Below, piece by piece: positions 21,367-32,401 of a DNA stretch of 64,000 nucleotides (position 1 is the first letter of the stretch; the number at the start of each line of letters is the position of its first letter). This DNA comes from Nothopassalora personata (taxonomy: Eukaryota; Ascomycota; Dothideomycetes; Mycosphaerellales; Mycosphaerellaceae): contig CM066290.1 in NCBI GenBank assembly GCA_033816765.1, positions 1,612,001 through 1,676,000 on the forward strand. The letters are read 5' to 3'. The notes below the pieces were generated by a model. The model worked only from the letters and a program-made list of their open reading frames with translations. It was not told the origin of the DNA and did no database searches. A program made the translations under genes and the position numbers.

Positions 21367-24279
21367 ATGGATACGGCTGCATCACCAGAAAAACTTAGCA
21401 CCTTTGCCGACATAGGCAGAGGCTACGAACAGCCTGTGAACCCCACGAAAATGGAAGGGGTCTACAGGGATTCTGTCCCTCATGAGGGGATGGAGGAATC
21501 GGAGGAAGGGGAAACACCTGAATCTAGTAAAGAAGGGAGAAGCGGAACCAGCGCCGCTGAATTGGGTATGGGTGTAGGAATGAACAGCACAATTGGAATG
21601 GATGCTATAACTGCCCTCTTTGGACGATTGGCAGTAGCAATGGAAAACGCTGGCCCTCGCTTTCCACCTCCAGGAGGTGCTGAGAATCCGTTCTTTGATG
21701 GCACCAATGCTACTGAGTTCTGGGAGCGGTTTGGCGACCTAATGGACCAGTATCCGCCTCGGGCATCCATTAAGAAGGATGATTTCTGGGGCAGGTTTGA
21801 GCGCAATTGCGAAATTACTATCCGGCGTGTGGTCATGAGGCTGCCTGGGTGGCTCACCAGCAAGGCACGTTTCAGGAGGGCGTTCTTGTCAGAATTCTCA
21901 AGGTTTGACGCCCACTCGATGTTGGGGAGTCGGGAATATCTTGAGGAGATTGTTAGGGCGCAGCAAGGCAAGAGGCCTGAAGAACAAGATGTGAAGGAAT
22001 TCATCCGCCTATTTGTATCCTCAAGTGACCTAATTGAACCTGAGGATTTGGATAACAGCTCCCGGAGTCGCCTTCTCCTTCAGGGATTGCCAGAGGCAGT
22101 CGCGAAAGCGGTCTACAAGGCTTGCGGGCTTCACCCAAAGCAACCTGAGAAGTTCAGGGACTTTCAGAGGATTCTCGATGAAGCTGCTAGCATCGCAGAT
22201 GGTGAGGAGGGATGGAAAGCTGTGCATACAGATTTCCCTCTTGCTTTGCCTCAGCTGCACCGCTCAGTCGTGAAGCAAATGCCGCGCCTCAAGCCTGAGA
22301 TTGACACGCTTAAGAAGGCCACCTCCAGGACTGTTGTTGATGATGACCTAATCCAGAAGGTAGCTGAAATGAGCATACGTGCATACCAGCGCGGTCGCGT
22401 CGCGGACGCGGGTGCCTTCTACCCGAGCGAGAATCAACGCTCTATGCAACCAGAGAGGCACGACCCAGACACTGAACTGCAGGTTTACGCAATGCAGCGT
22501 CCCCCATCGCAAAATCGCGAACAGTCCAAAGCGATGGATGGTTGTTGCTACAACTGTGGCAGTTCGAAGCACCAGGCCAGCAATTGTGGGGCGATGAGGT
22601 CCTTAATATCCCGGGGCTACGTATACCTCGCCCCGAACAACTGGTGGTATCTAGGGAAAGAAGGCGATCCACGTCCCGCCAAGTTCAACTTTCGGAGGGA
22701 CTACAGCAAACCGAAACTGCTCTGCATGCTCCCTCTGCTCGAAGAACATTATGGACCGATCGAGTTTGACAACCAGTATGAGATTCCCGCACTGCGTAAG
22801 CAATGGATGGGTAGGGACTACGCTGGGGTGACTAAGGTCACGCCTCCTGATCATTCTAAGCCCCCTCCTAACTTCAGGCATTTAATGGAGTATGGCCCTC
22901 AGGACGCGCGGTCTGGCCAAAAGGAGAAGGCTGCTGGGACATATTGGGTCTCATTCGGAGAAAGTGAAGCGGAGCAGGCAACCGACTTGGGCGAGCTTGA
23001 CGAGGTATCTGCCTATCCTGTGCAGTCTGACAAAGTGAAAGGGAAGGCACCCGTAGGTATTCTGAAGAATCCGTACCCGAGGACCCGGTCCTCAGCCCAG
23101 GATCTGCGAGCCCGAGCTGAGGCTGCTGAGAAAGTTCGCCTGCAATTGGAACAGGAGATCCGGCAAGCTGAGATTGACCAGCAGGAGGTTGAAATGATTG
23201 ACGAAGTCAGTGCTCAAATGAGCGAAACTCAGTCATCAGCTGAATCCGGGGTAACCCTAGGAAGGGGAAGTGATGCCCAAGTGAACAGACCAGGGAACGA
23301 TGCTAACAAAGGACTGCCTAAGGATATGCCTGTTGGTCCCGTGAACGCCCCCTTCGCACAAAGGAAGCGTATGCAGAATGCCAAGACTATGAGGATTGAC
23401 AACTACGTCCGACAGTATGGTTCAGCTGGTGATGGCCCGGTTACAAAGGAAGAGGGTATCATCTACTGGATTGATCAGATCCTCCAGACAACGTTTCCCA
23501 ATGTGAACGCCCAAGATTGGTTTCGATATGGTCGCTGGTTCGAGGCTGCCCTCTTCGGTCGCGTTGCTAACACCCCCGCTCTTCAGGAGAAGCTCGCTAC
23601 AGTGCGACGTCTTGCAGGAAAGGACCCTGAGGTTCGCACTGGACAAGTGGTCACCTGTGAAGATGAACCTGAGTATAATGAGGAGGTCTTCCGCGAAGAT
23701 GGTCAGGCCCAGTATGTCGGAGTGTATTCAACCATGCTTTGCTCCAAGGGTGCGGTCCCTGCTGCTGAGCTATATGAGGATGTTGAGAAGATCGGGCTCT
23801 CTAGTGTCCTTGACAACTTTGCTATGGTCCCTAGTCCTTGGGTAGTAGCGGAATTTGGGACGAACAAGAACCAGATCAGGTGCCTAATTGATGAGGGTTC
23901 CGAGGTGAATATCATCGGCCAGAGGAACGCTCATAGGTTTGGGTTACCAGTAATGTCGAGTGCTCAGCTTGCCTTTCGAGGTGCTGGAGGGCGGGCCCAG
24001 TTCAAAGGTGTTGTGGGCAATTTGGATGTTTGGGTATTTGGGGTTCACTGCCAAGTGGACATGTTCATCTCCTCGGATCCAAACTCGCCAACAATCCTAG
24101 GACGTCCGTGGGCCCGCAAGGTGCGGCTCACTGCCCGTAACTGCGATGATGGTTCATGGGAGGGGACTATTGCCAGCCGCAAAGGTGAAAGTGTCATGTT
24201 TACTGCCCTAGTTGGCTCGGACAGGTGCAAAACCCTTCAGGAACTATTGAAAGCGTCGGGAAATGGAATGGTGGGTTGA
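21367..24279 (+). CDS. gag: Gag-protease polyprotein of T6
   Basis: 970 residues. Start ATG is preceded by CACGCAACA and matches the starts of the T2 and T4 copies. Residues about 95-300 form the capsid-like region (FWERFGDLMDQY, LQGLPEAVAKAVYKACG). The knuckle CYNCGSSKHQASNC lies near residue 394. A charged coiled-coil segment is near 580-620. An aspartic-protease core is near residues 835-920, with IRCLIDEGSEVNII and TILGRPW. The active site reads D-E-G-S instead of D-T/S-G-A/S. The protein would build the particle and process it. Protease is in the gag frame, unlike T1 where it lies after the frameshift. Ends at TGA inside a hairpin. Confidence 0.92.
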   Translation: MDTAASPEKLSTFADIGRGYEQPVNPTKMEGVYRDSVPHEGMEESEEGETPESSKEGRSGTSAAELGMGVGMNSTIGMDAITALFGRLAVAMENAGPRFPPPGGAENPFFDGTNATEFWERFGDLMDQYPPRASIKKDDFWGRFERNCEITIRRVVMRLPGWLTSKARFRRAFLSEFSRFDAHSMLGSREYLEEIVRAQQGKRPEEQDVKEFIRLFVSSSDLIEPEDLDNSSRSRLLLQGLPEAVAKAVYKACGLHPKQPEKFRDFQRILDEAASIADGEEGWKAVHTDFPLALPQLHRSVVKQMPRLKPEIDTLKKATSRTVVDDDLIQKVAEMSIRAYQRGRVADAGAFYPSENQRSMQPERHDPDTELQVYAMQRPPSQNREQSKAMDGCCYNCGSSKHQASNCGAMRSLISRGYVYLAPNNWWYLGKEGDPRPAKFNFRRDYSKPKLLCMLPLLEEHYGPIEFDNQYEIPALRKQWMGRDYAGVTKVTPPDHSKPPPNFRHLMEYGPQDARSGQKEKAAGTYWVSFGESEAEQATDLGELDEVSAYPVQSDKVKGKAPVGILKNPYPRTRSSAQDLRARAEAAEKVRLQLEQEIRQAEIDQQEVEMIDEVSAQMSETQSSAESGVTLGRGSDAQVNRPGNDANKGLPKDMPVGPVNAPFAQRKRMQNAKTMRIDNYVRQYGSAGDGPVTKEEGIIYWIDQILQTTFPNVNAQDWFRYGRWFEAALFGRVANTPALQEKLATVRRLAGKDPEVRTGQVVTCEDEPEYNEEVFREDGQAQYVGVYSTMLCSKGAVPAAELYEDVEKIGLSSVLDNFAMVPSPWVVAEFGTNKNQIRCLIDEGSEVNIIGQRNAHRFGLPVMSSAQLAFRGAGGRAQFKGVVGNLDVWVFGVHCQVDMFISSDPNSPTILGRPWARKVRLTARNCDDGSWEGTIASRKGESVMFTALVGSDRCKTLQELLKASGNGMVG

Positions 24280-24299
24280 GTTACGGCGCTCAACCCACC
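24258..24299 (+). other. -1 ribosomal frameshift signal of T6
   Basis: The heptamer G GGA AAT (24258-24264) is in the gag frame four codons before the stop. After five bases comes a perfect 11-bp stem, GGTGGGTTGAG (24270-24280) with CTCAACCCACC (24289-24299), across an 8-base loop that follows the gag TGA. A -1 slip gives TGG AAT GGT GGG TTG and enters pol. Confidence 0.85.
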
Positions 24300-27200
24300 G
24301 ATTTGCTAAAGCCGGGTTTGACAAAATCAGTGAGGTTCTCGCACTATCTCGGAGAAACCTCGGACTTTGATTTGCCGGTCCCGGGACCGGTAAATAGCTA
24401 TAGTGAGGAAAACGGATACGACCACGACACGACGCATCTGCAGGAACCCGGCAAGGCTCTAACGCCTAGCAACCATTCAGCTCACTTATTGGGATTGCTT
24501 AGGACTGCTGGAGCAAAGGAACGAGTTGCAGAAATTGGAACAGGCGCGTTTGAGGGAAATTCTATTGCTAACGTTTATTCAGTTCAAGGGGACTGGCCCT
24601 CCGAGATCCTGAGACAATCTGCATTGAATGCTCAGGCACGGAAGCAACAAGCAGGCCTACATATAGCTAACATTAGGATGCCGCAGGTCTTCACGATGTA
24701 CAAGCGTAAGGCGGACAAGAAAAAGCCAGTGGACGCGAGCGTTCACGAACGCCCAGAATCACGAGTTGAGGGAGATATGGAATGGAAGCGCAGGGCACTG
24801 TACCTGGAATCCAAGATGCCTGAAGGACAAGGTCCGTTTGATGGGAAGTACTTGACTAAGAAATTCTCAAGTATTGAGCGAGGTAGCCGGATCACTCCAG
24901 AACGACTTACCTCAATCAAGGTTGGCATCAAGCTATTGCCAATGGAAAGGGCCTTATTCGATGAGATGCTCTACAACCGGGAGGCAGTCCTCGCTTGGGA
25001 TTTCAGTCACATGAGGCAAATCAGGCACGACGTCGTGCCACCTCAGAAGATCAACACGGTCCCTCATAGGCCATGGCAGGCACGCCCTATCCGGTTGCAC
25101 CCAAGTCTTAGGGCAATTGTTGAGCGCATGATTAGAGCCCGGATCAAGAATAACATCCTAGAATACTCACAAGGGGCATATTCCAATAGCTGGTTCCTGG
25201 TCGCAAAGAAGGTTGATGCCTCTGGAAGCGATGTGCCATATCGGTTGATCAACTCAGCTGTGCTCCTGAATGAGGTTACTATGCGCGATGCTAACATTCC
25301 ACCGGACACGGATAGCTTCTCAGAGGATTTTGCCGGGTGCCGAGTCGCTTCACTTGTGGACCTGTTCTCAGGTTATGATCAGATCACTTTGGATGAGTCC
25401 TGCCGGGACTTAACAGCCTTCATGACCCCTCTTGGCCTAGTACGCAACACGACTCTGCCTCAAGGAGCTACCAATTCAGTTGCTCAGTTCGTGCGTGCGG
25501 TAACAAAGATTCTGCTTGATCATATCTCGCATCGAGCGAAGCCGTTTCTCGATGACATCGGTATTAAGGGACCAACTGAGGACTATGGGAATGCCGAACT
25601 AGAGCCTGGGTTGAGAAAATGGGTCGTTGAGCACATCGTTTCCCTGGATCTGGTTCTTGCTGACCTGGAAAGAGCTGGTGCGGTAGTTGCTGGAGGCAAA
25701 TCCCAATGGTTATACGAAAAGCTCAAGATTGTTGGGTACGTTACTGGCCCGGATGGTCGCTATCCTGACCCAAAGGTTGTGGCCAAGATCCTGGATTGGC
25801 CTACGCCTACCTGTATCAAGGAGGTCCGCACCTATGTGGGGCTGTGTGTGTACTTCCGGATATGGATTCCCTGGTTCGTTATCATCGCTCGACCAATGTA
25901 CAAACTGCTGAAGAAGGACGCCGAGTTCACCTGGACAGAAAATGAGCAGTTCTCAAAAGAAGAGGTTGCTAGGTACCTTGTGCAGTCTCCAGCCTTAGTT
26001 ACCCTCTGCTACTCACCTGGTGCTGGGTCCATCTTTGTCTCAGTTGATGCTAGCGGCACTGGATGGGGATGTATCGTTTCTCAAGAATCAATGGACAGTA
26101 CCCGACGGCGTCACCCGGTGCGGTATGAGAGTGGAATCTGGAGCGCGTCAGAATCCAGATATGATGCTGGGAAGCGGGAATGCCTTGGGGTCCTTAAGGG
26201 GCTTAAGAAGATCCAGAGATATATCACTGGCGTTGATTTTGTCCTTGAGGTTGATGCCAAGACACTTGTATGGCAGCTTAACCGGCCGGCTTCGGACCTG
26301 CCAAACTCGGCAATGGCCCGGTGGGTCGCATGGATCAGGTTGTTCACGTTCGAGGTAAAGCACGTTGCGGGGACTAGACACACTGGCCCAGATGCCCTGT
26401 CTCGAAGGCCCTCTACACCTCAAGAACCCAGGGAAGCTGACGAAGACGAAGTCGACCAGATGATTGATGATAAGCTGTTCAGGTACCCGGAGCCGGTCGA
26501 CACCTATCCAGTTGAAATCCAGAAAACACGACATCTCGGGGACCAATATTCTGAGGGCTCTCAGCAGCTTGCTCAGGTTATAGAAACCAGGACCCGGCCC
26601 GATGGTGTTACCCGTGCTGAGTACCGGCGGCTGGTGAAGAAGAGCGTCAACTTCTTTGTCCGAGACCAATTGCTGTTCTTCCAGAAGCGCCGAGGAGCAC
26701 CGTTGCAACTTGTGATTGACGATGATGAGGCTCAGAAGGAGATCGTCATAGAATGCCATGAAAGACACGGTCATCGCAGCGCTGAGGTCGTGTACAACCT
26801 TATTTCCGATCGGTATTACTGGGACGGGTGCTTCGCCGATGTCTCTGCGTGGGTTCGAAGTTGTGCTCCTTGTAGGTTTCGCGAAGGCAACCAGCGCGCT
26901 GGTGAGCTTCACTCATCGAGCCCTCAGGTCATTGGTGAGAAGTGGTACTCGGACCCCGTCCAGGTGCACAAAAATGGATACCTCCTAGTTGCGCGCGAAG
27001 CACTCAGCAACTGGATCGAGGCTAGAGTAACAAGGGCACCTCCCAGCTCGAAGACAGTTGCCAAGTTTCTATACGAAGATGTCTTCTGTAGGCACGGCTG
27101 TTGTGCTGAAATTGTGCTTGATAACGCTACGGTTCATGCGGCTGAGGTTGAGCGGTTGCTCGTAGGACTTGGTGTTCGAAGGATCCGAATATCACCGTAC

Positions 27201-28046
27201 CATCCGCAGTCTAATGCTCCGGTCGAGGTTGGGCACCGTCCGATTCTTGCAGCGTTAGCAAAGCTTACAAGGAACACATACCGCGGATGGGAGCAATGGG
27301 TACCCGCTGTGTTATGGGCGGATAGGACCACGACCTGTCGTACTACTGGAATGACGCCGGCTCAGGTCCTGTATGGCCATCGCACGATTCTGCCAATTGA
27401 GGTTGAGTACCCGACGTGGGCGAATTATCAATGGGGATCGGTGAGAACGACTGAGGACCTGCTTGCCATACGTGCGCGTCAACTCCAGGCTCGAGACCTT
27501 AGTTTGGAAGAGCTGCATGCTCGAAGGAAGCGACTAAGAGAACTTAGCAAGGACTACTTCGATTCTCACCGAAATGTTGACTTTGTTGGTTTCCAGAAGG
27601 GCGACCTTGTCATGAGGTTCGACAAGCCATATAAGGATGACTTCTCACGCAAGATCGGTTACCGATGGCAAGGTCCATATCGGGTGTCCAGTGTCTCCAG
27701 GAAATTTGGTACCTATATTCTTGAGGAACTTGATGGCACGCCAATGAAGGGAGTTCAGGCACGAGAAAACCTTAAGCTAGTTCCAGAGCTTCGCCCGGAT
27801 AACATAGGAGTACCAGGCCTGGACGATGGGATCGATCTCGTAATGGGGGAGGGAGAAGTCGCTGATAGCGAAGACAGCAGTGATTCGAACGAGATCGAGC
27901 CCATCGCCGACGAAGACGTGCTACCTGTAGGAGTTGACGAAAGGGGATCGTATCCTGAACCGGAATCCAAGAAGCTATGGATCAGGCCTCATGACCTTTC
28001 TGCAGCCGAAATTTCACAGTTCAGCAGGATCGAGGCTGAGAACTAA
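24265..28046 (+). CDS. pol: Pol of T6 (RT, RNase H, integrase), made by frameshift
   Basis: The frame is open from 24225 but has no ATG near its start, consistent with entry at the slippery site. Numbering from 24225, reverse transcriptase carries LPQGATNSVAQF and FLDDIGIKG (about 425-445). RNase H has VSVDASGTGWG near 606, then E and D residues. Integrase has an HHCC finger (HERHGH ... CAPC, about 845-885) and D, D, E in SDPVQV, VLDNATVH and NAPVEVGH. A GPY-like module (RWQGPYRVSSVS) is near 1147. There is no chromodomain, unlike T1, T3, T9 and T11. The catalytic residues look complete, so the enzyme could be active. Confidence 0.93.
24375..24390 (+). promoter_or_regulatory. Palindrome copy 2 of T6, at the start of pol
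   Basis: CCGGTCCCGGGACCGG, in frame within pol (codes for PVPGPV) about 95 bases past the gag stop. CGG-N8-CCG inside it is the half-site arrangement of Zn2Cys6 regulators. That function is inferred. Confidence 0.6.
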
Positions 28047-28646
28047 TCAGTTGGCAATGGCGTACGGAGTTCACTTCCCTCAGGCATGTGTTGCGCATGC
28101 CCTTCAGTTTGTTAAGCCGATTCGGTTATCTGGACTTCACTTCATGGGGTGTTCTTGCCTTGGTTGGACCTCAGTTAGTAGAGTCACATTTACCGGTCCC
28201 GGGACCGGTAAATCGGATCACGTGACAGCGTGGCATGCCCCTGCCGAATGCTCACCTAGGTGGTCACCAGCACTGGTTTTCGGTCACATGCAGGGCCATC
28301 GGACCTTCAGTGTGATCTCAATGGCACTGCTCTTGCCACTTATGAGACCGGTCTCGGCGCTGCTGCCTTGCAACGGTCACAGGGACATACGCTGAGAGGC
28401 ATACTTAAGCGCAGCTCTCTGCCTGCTACTTCCTCTCTTTTTCTTCAAACACTAGCACCATCACCAGAACCACCAACACATCCATCTACCACCACACATC
28501 AGACGGTTCTCTGGCCTCTCTCTCTTCACGACCTTGACCTTCAAAGCCCACCCCGATACCAAGCTTTCGAAGCTTACCAACACTCCAGAGTGGCACCACG
28601 AGATAGCCAGCTCTTACGATCTCACTGATAGTGAATCCTAGTTATC
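28047..28646 (+). promoter_or_regulatory. Promoter-like region of ORF3 in T6
   Basis: 600 bases without a gene. It holds a perfect 26-base palindrome at 28188-28213 with the core CCGGTCCCGGGACCGG, then CACGTG at 28219-28224. Farther on is a CT-rich, A/C-rich stretch (28425-28500) that looks like a fungal transcription start and 5' leader. Read in reverse, box, spacing and palindrome match those of the LTR. Confidence 0.65.
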
Positions 28647-31550
28647 ATGGCTTCAGCTGGTCCATCGTCACGCCCGGCTGGCTCGAGCACAGCGCTCACT
28701 AGCACTGTTACTGGGCTCACCCGCCCACCTCAGACCTTGTTCGAGTCCCTTCGCTTGCCGGACAACGTCAAGCATGTCCTTGCCAACACGAACACGCCGA
28801 AGTCCGCCGCTAATGTCATGTTCCGAGAGCTCAGTCCTCAGAAGCGGGTTGAGGTGTTGAAGGACTTCTGCAAGGGCTTCGAGAAGGTGTTCGAAGACTG
28901 CTCCGTCTGGGTTGACCTGTTTTTCGAGGAAGTTGAGAGCGGTATGGGCAAGACCTACCAGGATGAATTCCTTGGTAACAGGAAGCTCGATGTCTTGTTT
29001 CCCATCGTCGGCAAGATTCGCAAGACCGGTTCAGAGATTCGTAACCGAGAGAGGACTCTTCGCGCCACGCTTACCCGCCACTGGCCACAGCAGATGGACA
29101 ACAAGATTCTTGATCGACGCGTCATCTCCGAGCTTTGCAGCACTGACAGTGGGCGCCGCCAGTTCACGGCCTTCATCAACAAGTACCCAGACTACAGCAA
29201 GGCTGTTGGCAGAATTCAGAGGGCATTGATATGGCGTATGAGGATCGGCCGCAAGGGCATAGATCGCAAGCGAATTCTGGAGCCTGGTGATCTTACCCGG
29301 TGCGACAGGGAGGCTGAAGCACGCAGCATTGATCCGCAGTCGGCTGAGAGCAGGGAGATCATCAGAAGACACCGCCTAGCCGTCTATGAGGATGGCCTTC
29401 CATACTTCATGGAGGGTACTATCACTGAGAAGTCCGCGTCCCCAGGGGACAGCACAGGTCAACCTGGACCATCTGGCCAGCAACAGACTCAGCCACCACC
29501 GGGTGGCAAAGGCAAAGGACGTGCAAAGACTACCACGCCAACTCCACCAGCCTCTACCCAGCCTGCAGTCCCATCGAGAGGCGGTCGCAAGTCGAGTCGA
29601 CTTGAGCAGCTCCGCATGAGCGAGAGCATAGGTGAGGGCATGACTGCGCCTGCTCGATCCTCGCCTAACCGAACGCTGGACGGCGCACCCATACGCGAAG
29701 GCAGTCCGCTGGGTACACCGGTTGGCACCCCACGATCCACTCCGGCCCTGACTGAGAATGGCAATCCGATACTCACCATGTCACCTTCGGCTGTGATCAG
29801 GGATGTATCAGTCTTCAAGGATCAGATCCTGCAGGAAGACGAGGCCCTCCGGATCAAGCGCGCCAACTGCACCTGCAATGAGCGGTACTGTGGCATCAAG
29901 TTCAGAAACTCGATTGATGTGGATGGCATTGACTGGCTACCTGAGCACCGGATGGCGGGCCTTGAGATGCTCGAATATGCGGTCTCGCAGGTTCTTGAGA
30001 GGGATGGCAAGGTTAGCGCTGTGATGTGCGATCAGCATGTCCGAGATTTCTGCCACAAGGCCCTCCACTTCGTCACGAATCCCGGTATCACCACCAATAC
30101 CCTGTGTGAGCGCGCGCTCAAGGTCCAAGACTGGCTCTTTGAAGGCAAGAGTTTTTCAGCTATCAAGGTGGAGAATGGGTCGTGGTTTCGCCCTGACAAG
30201 CGTGGTCAGAAGACTGTCAACCCGCTTGGCTGCCTCCGTGTTCGAGGCAAAGCCGGCACCACGAGTGGCATCGTCACGCATGCCAACTACAATCAGATCC
30301 TCGACAAATTTGGCATTGATGAAGCTGACCAAGCCGATCTCGATAGCACCGGTACCTACATCAATGGCAACATGCTGTACTGGTACAATGACGCTGAACT
30401 AGCGCCGCGGGTTAAAACAGTCAGAGAGATGATGAGTCGAGAATTCGACGTGTACCGATGGCACCTGCGAGAATTGAACAAGGTCAGCAACGGCGGCGTC
30501 TGCCAGAACATGTGGTATTCTCTGAGCCAACAGATCATACGACAAGACCCCGGGCTGTGGCTCTTGCAAGTGGCGCTGCACCCTCAACACTGCACTCGGT
30601 TCATCTCCTTCCCCAGGCCTACGATTTTCAGCTTTGACAGGGCTCATCAGGGGGGTGATGCGAACACCATGGTGCAGCATGCTGGGGTCGACTTGAACCT
30701 CGAAATTGAAAACTACTGGACTAGCAACCGGCTCAACATGCTGTACTCTCTTGACTCAGAGGGCACCAGTGGGCCGGAGTTTTTACACGGTTTTCATAAG
30801 CAAGGGAATGCTGCAGAGTTCATCCAGTGGTGCCAGAACAACGACTGCATAGAAGACGGCTGATTTAAGCGTTTCTTCTCGGTTGGGGTTCAGAATTACC
30901 TAAGCAAGAACAGCATCAGCTGGTTCAGAGAGGACCTGAGCGCTGGGCAAATGCGGGTGACCACTGCAGGCGTTCCAATGAGGCAGGCCGCACACAAGAA
31001 GACGCTGCGTCAGATTGACCCTTGCTTTATCGCGATCCGCGACGATGACTATCTTGAACTCCAGAGAAGCTGGAGCATGCACCAGGTGATGGACCTCCAT
31101 CGTGACTTCAAGACGCCAAGTGAGAGCGCTGCAGGGTTTGAGTATCGACGCCCAGTACCTGGCCATCCTTTCCCTGCGGCCGTACACCTCAGTGGCATCA
31201 GCCCCCTGTCCGATGCCCTAGCGGGTTTGAAGTCCTGGAACGACAACGAAGTCATCCTTGATGCTAGAAGGTGGCTTGATGCTGCGGTCCGCCCAGACTC
31301 GGAGCTCTTCCACAAGAAGATGCATGAATGGCGCGTCCGAGCTGTGAAGTTGATGGACAAGCAGCTCAGCTTGGTCACTGCTCTCGAGCAGATGTGCTTC
31401 ACAAGCGAAGGGCGTGATGAGAACGTCTTCCGCAACTACCATGGGAACTTCACCAACCAGCCACTTGGGGACGCGTCTAGTGAGATTGGTGTTGGCCACG
31501 ACAACGAGTGGGTCTGGACAAAGGAGTTGTGTGAGAATGAGTGGAACTGA
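28647..31550 (+). CDS. ORF3 of T6: large protein of unknown function, one internal TGA
   Basis: One frame of 968 codons closed only by TGA at 30861-30863. As it stands it gives 738 residues, and the open remainder runs to 31550. The older copy T4 has CGA (34617-34619) at this codon, so the stop is secondary. Start ATG sits in TTATCATGGCT. Residues about 20-255 form a helical, charged domain. About 265-345 is low-complexity Pro/Gln/Thr with basic runs (KGKGRAK, RGGRKSSR) that could localise it to the nucleus. From about 407 a domain starts with CTCNERYC and continues with many Trp, His and Cys (for example FSFDRAHQGGD, WTSNRLNMLY). I see no signal peptide or membrane span, so it is not envelope-like. 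I recognise no family. Its maintenance in T4 and T6 suggests a role for the element or a captured host gene. Confidence 0.8.
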
Positions 31551-32023
31551 GTGGTTGGTGCGGGTTTATGGGCTCCTGGTTTCTGGTTGATTTCCGGCTA
31601 CAGCTGTAGCCTATGGGTTTCTGGTTCTGATTCTGGTTCTGGTTCTGGTTGATGCTTCGGGTACGGGTGCTTCTGGTCCTTAGATCTTACTTGTTTCTTA
31701 TGGTCACTTATCTTCCCTTGACTCACTTTCTGGCCACGCGATGGACTCGTCTTTGGATTTATCAGGTTGCTGGTACTGACACTCACTTGTCTCATGAATG
31801 GCGCTTACATTGTTCGACCATCTGGCCTGTTCGATTGATGCTGACATAGCTGCCCAACCCCTCGCCAGTCTCGTGGCATACGTCAACGCAGTGCGACGGG
31901 CGCGAGTCGCGGATTATTGACGTCACCATCACGGATTGCCTGACATCTTGTATGTCAAGCTGAATGGTAGGCCCGGGCTTACTGCTTTGGAACCTGAGGA
32001 CAGGTTCGTAATGGGGGAGGATA
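31551..32023 (+). other. 3' untranslated region and polypurine tract of T6
   Basis: Contains a short TTCTGG microsatellite at about 31617-31653, longer in T4, and ends with a purine tract (AATGGGGGAGGATA) directly before the 3' LTR, the expected primer for plus-strand synthesis. Confidence 0.75.
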
Positions 32024-32401
32024 TATTGACGACTAATGGGTTGTGTTGACCTTGGGTTTGGGTTTGGGAAGGGGTCCTTGGGTCCAACTTGCCCCTTTTT
32101 CATTTAGGTTTGATTGGACCCAAGGGCAAGCCAGCAGGACCTGGTATGGCTATTGAGATATATATTGCGCAGTTGAGCATTGTAAGCGTAGCATCAAGGC
32201 AACAATTCAATTCATACCTCTCGAGTAGAGGGTATAGGGGTTTAGGGTCCGCCAATCCTCTTGTTTTATCTGGCTACTGCGCTGCTCGTCACGTGACCTG
32301 ATTTCCCGGTCCCAGGACCGGCAAATACCCCTGCTTACGCAAGCACCGCTCCATACCACCACAACTCGGACAGGCCTACATAGGGTGGTTGGTAGACATT
32401 A
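32024..32401 (+). repeat. 3' LTR of T6
   Basis: 378 bp, no difference found from the 5' LTR. Palindrome variant at 32306-32321. Confidence 0.93.

Larger units (their letters stand above)
20767..32401 (+). mobile_element. T6: young, nearly intact gypsy-type element with a third ORF
   Basis: Two 378-bp LTRs that look identical (20767-21144, 32024-32401), a CTAG duplication at 20763-20766 and 32402-32405, and an interrupted target that reads straight through in T4 ORF3 (AGCTAG/TCTATCG). Coding order is gag with protease, pol entered by -1 frameshift, then a large ORF3. It is not RIP-damaged although it lies inside a heavily damaged relative. Confidence 0.96.

Noticed and set aside
24375..24390. 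The palindrome as the stimulator of frameshifting
   Set aside because: It lies about 110 bases past the slippery site. The 11-bp hairpin at 24270-24299 has the right spacing instead.
28647..31550. ORF3 as a retroviral envelope gene
   Set aside because: No signal peptide, membrane span or cleavage pattern, and it has nuclear-type basic segments.
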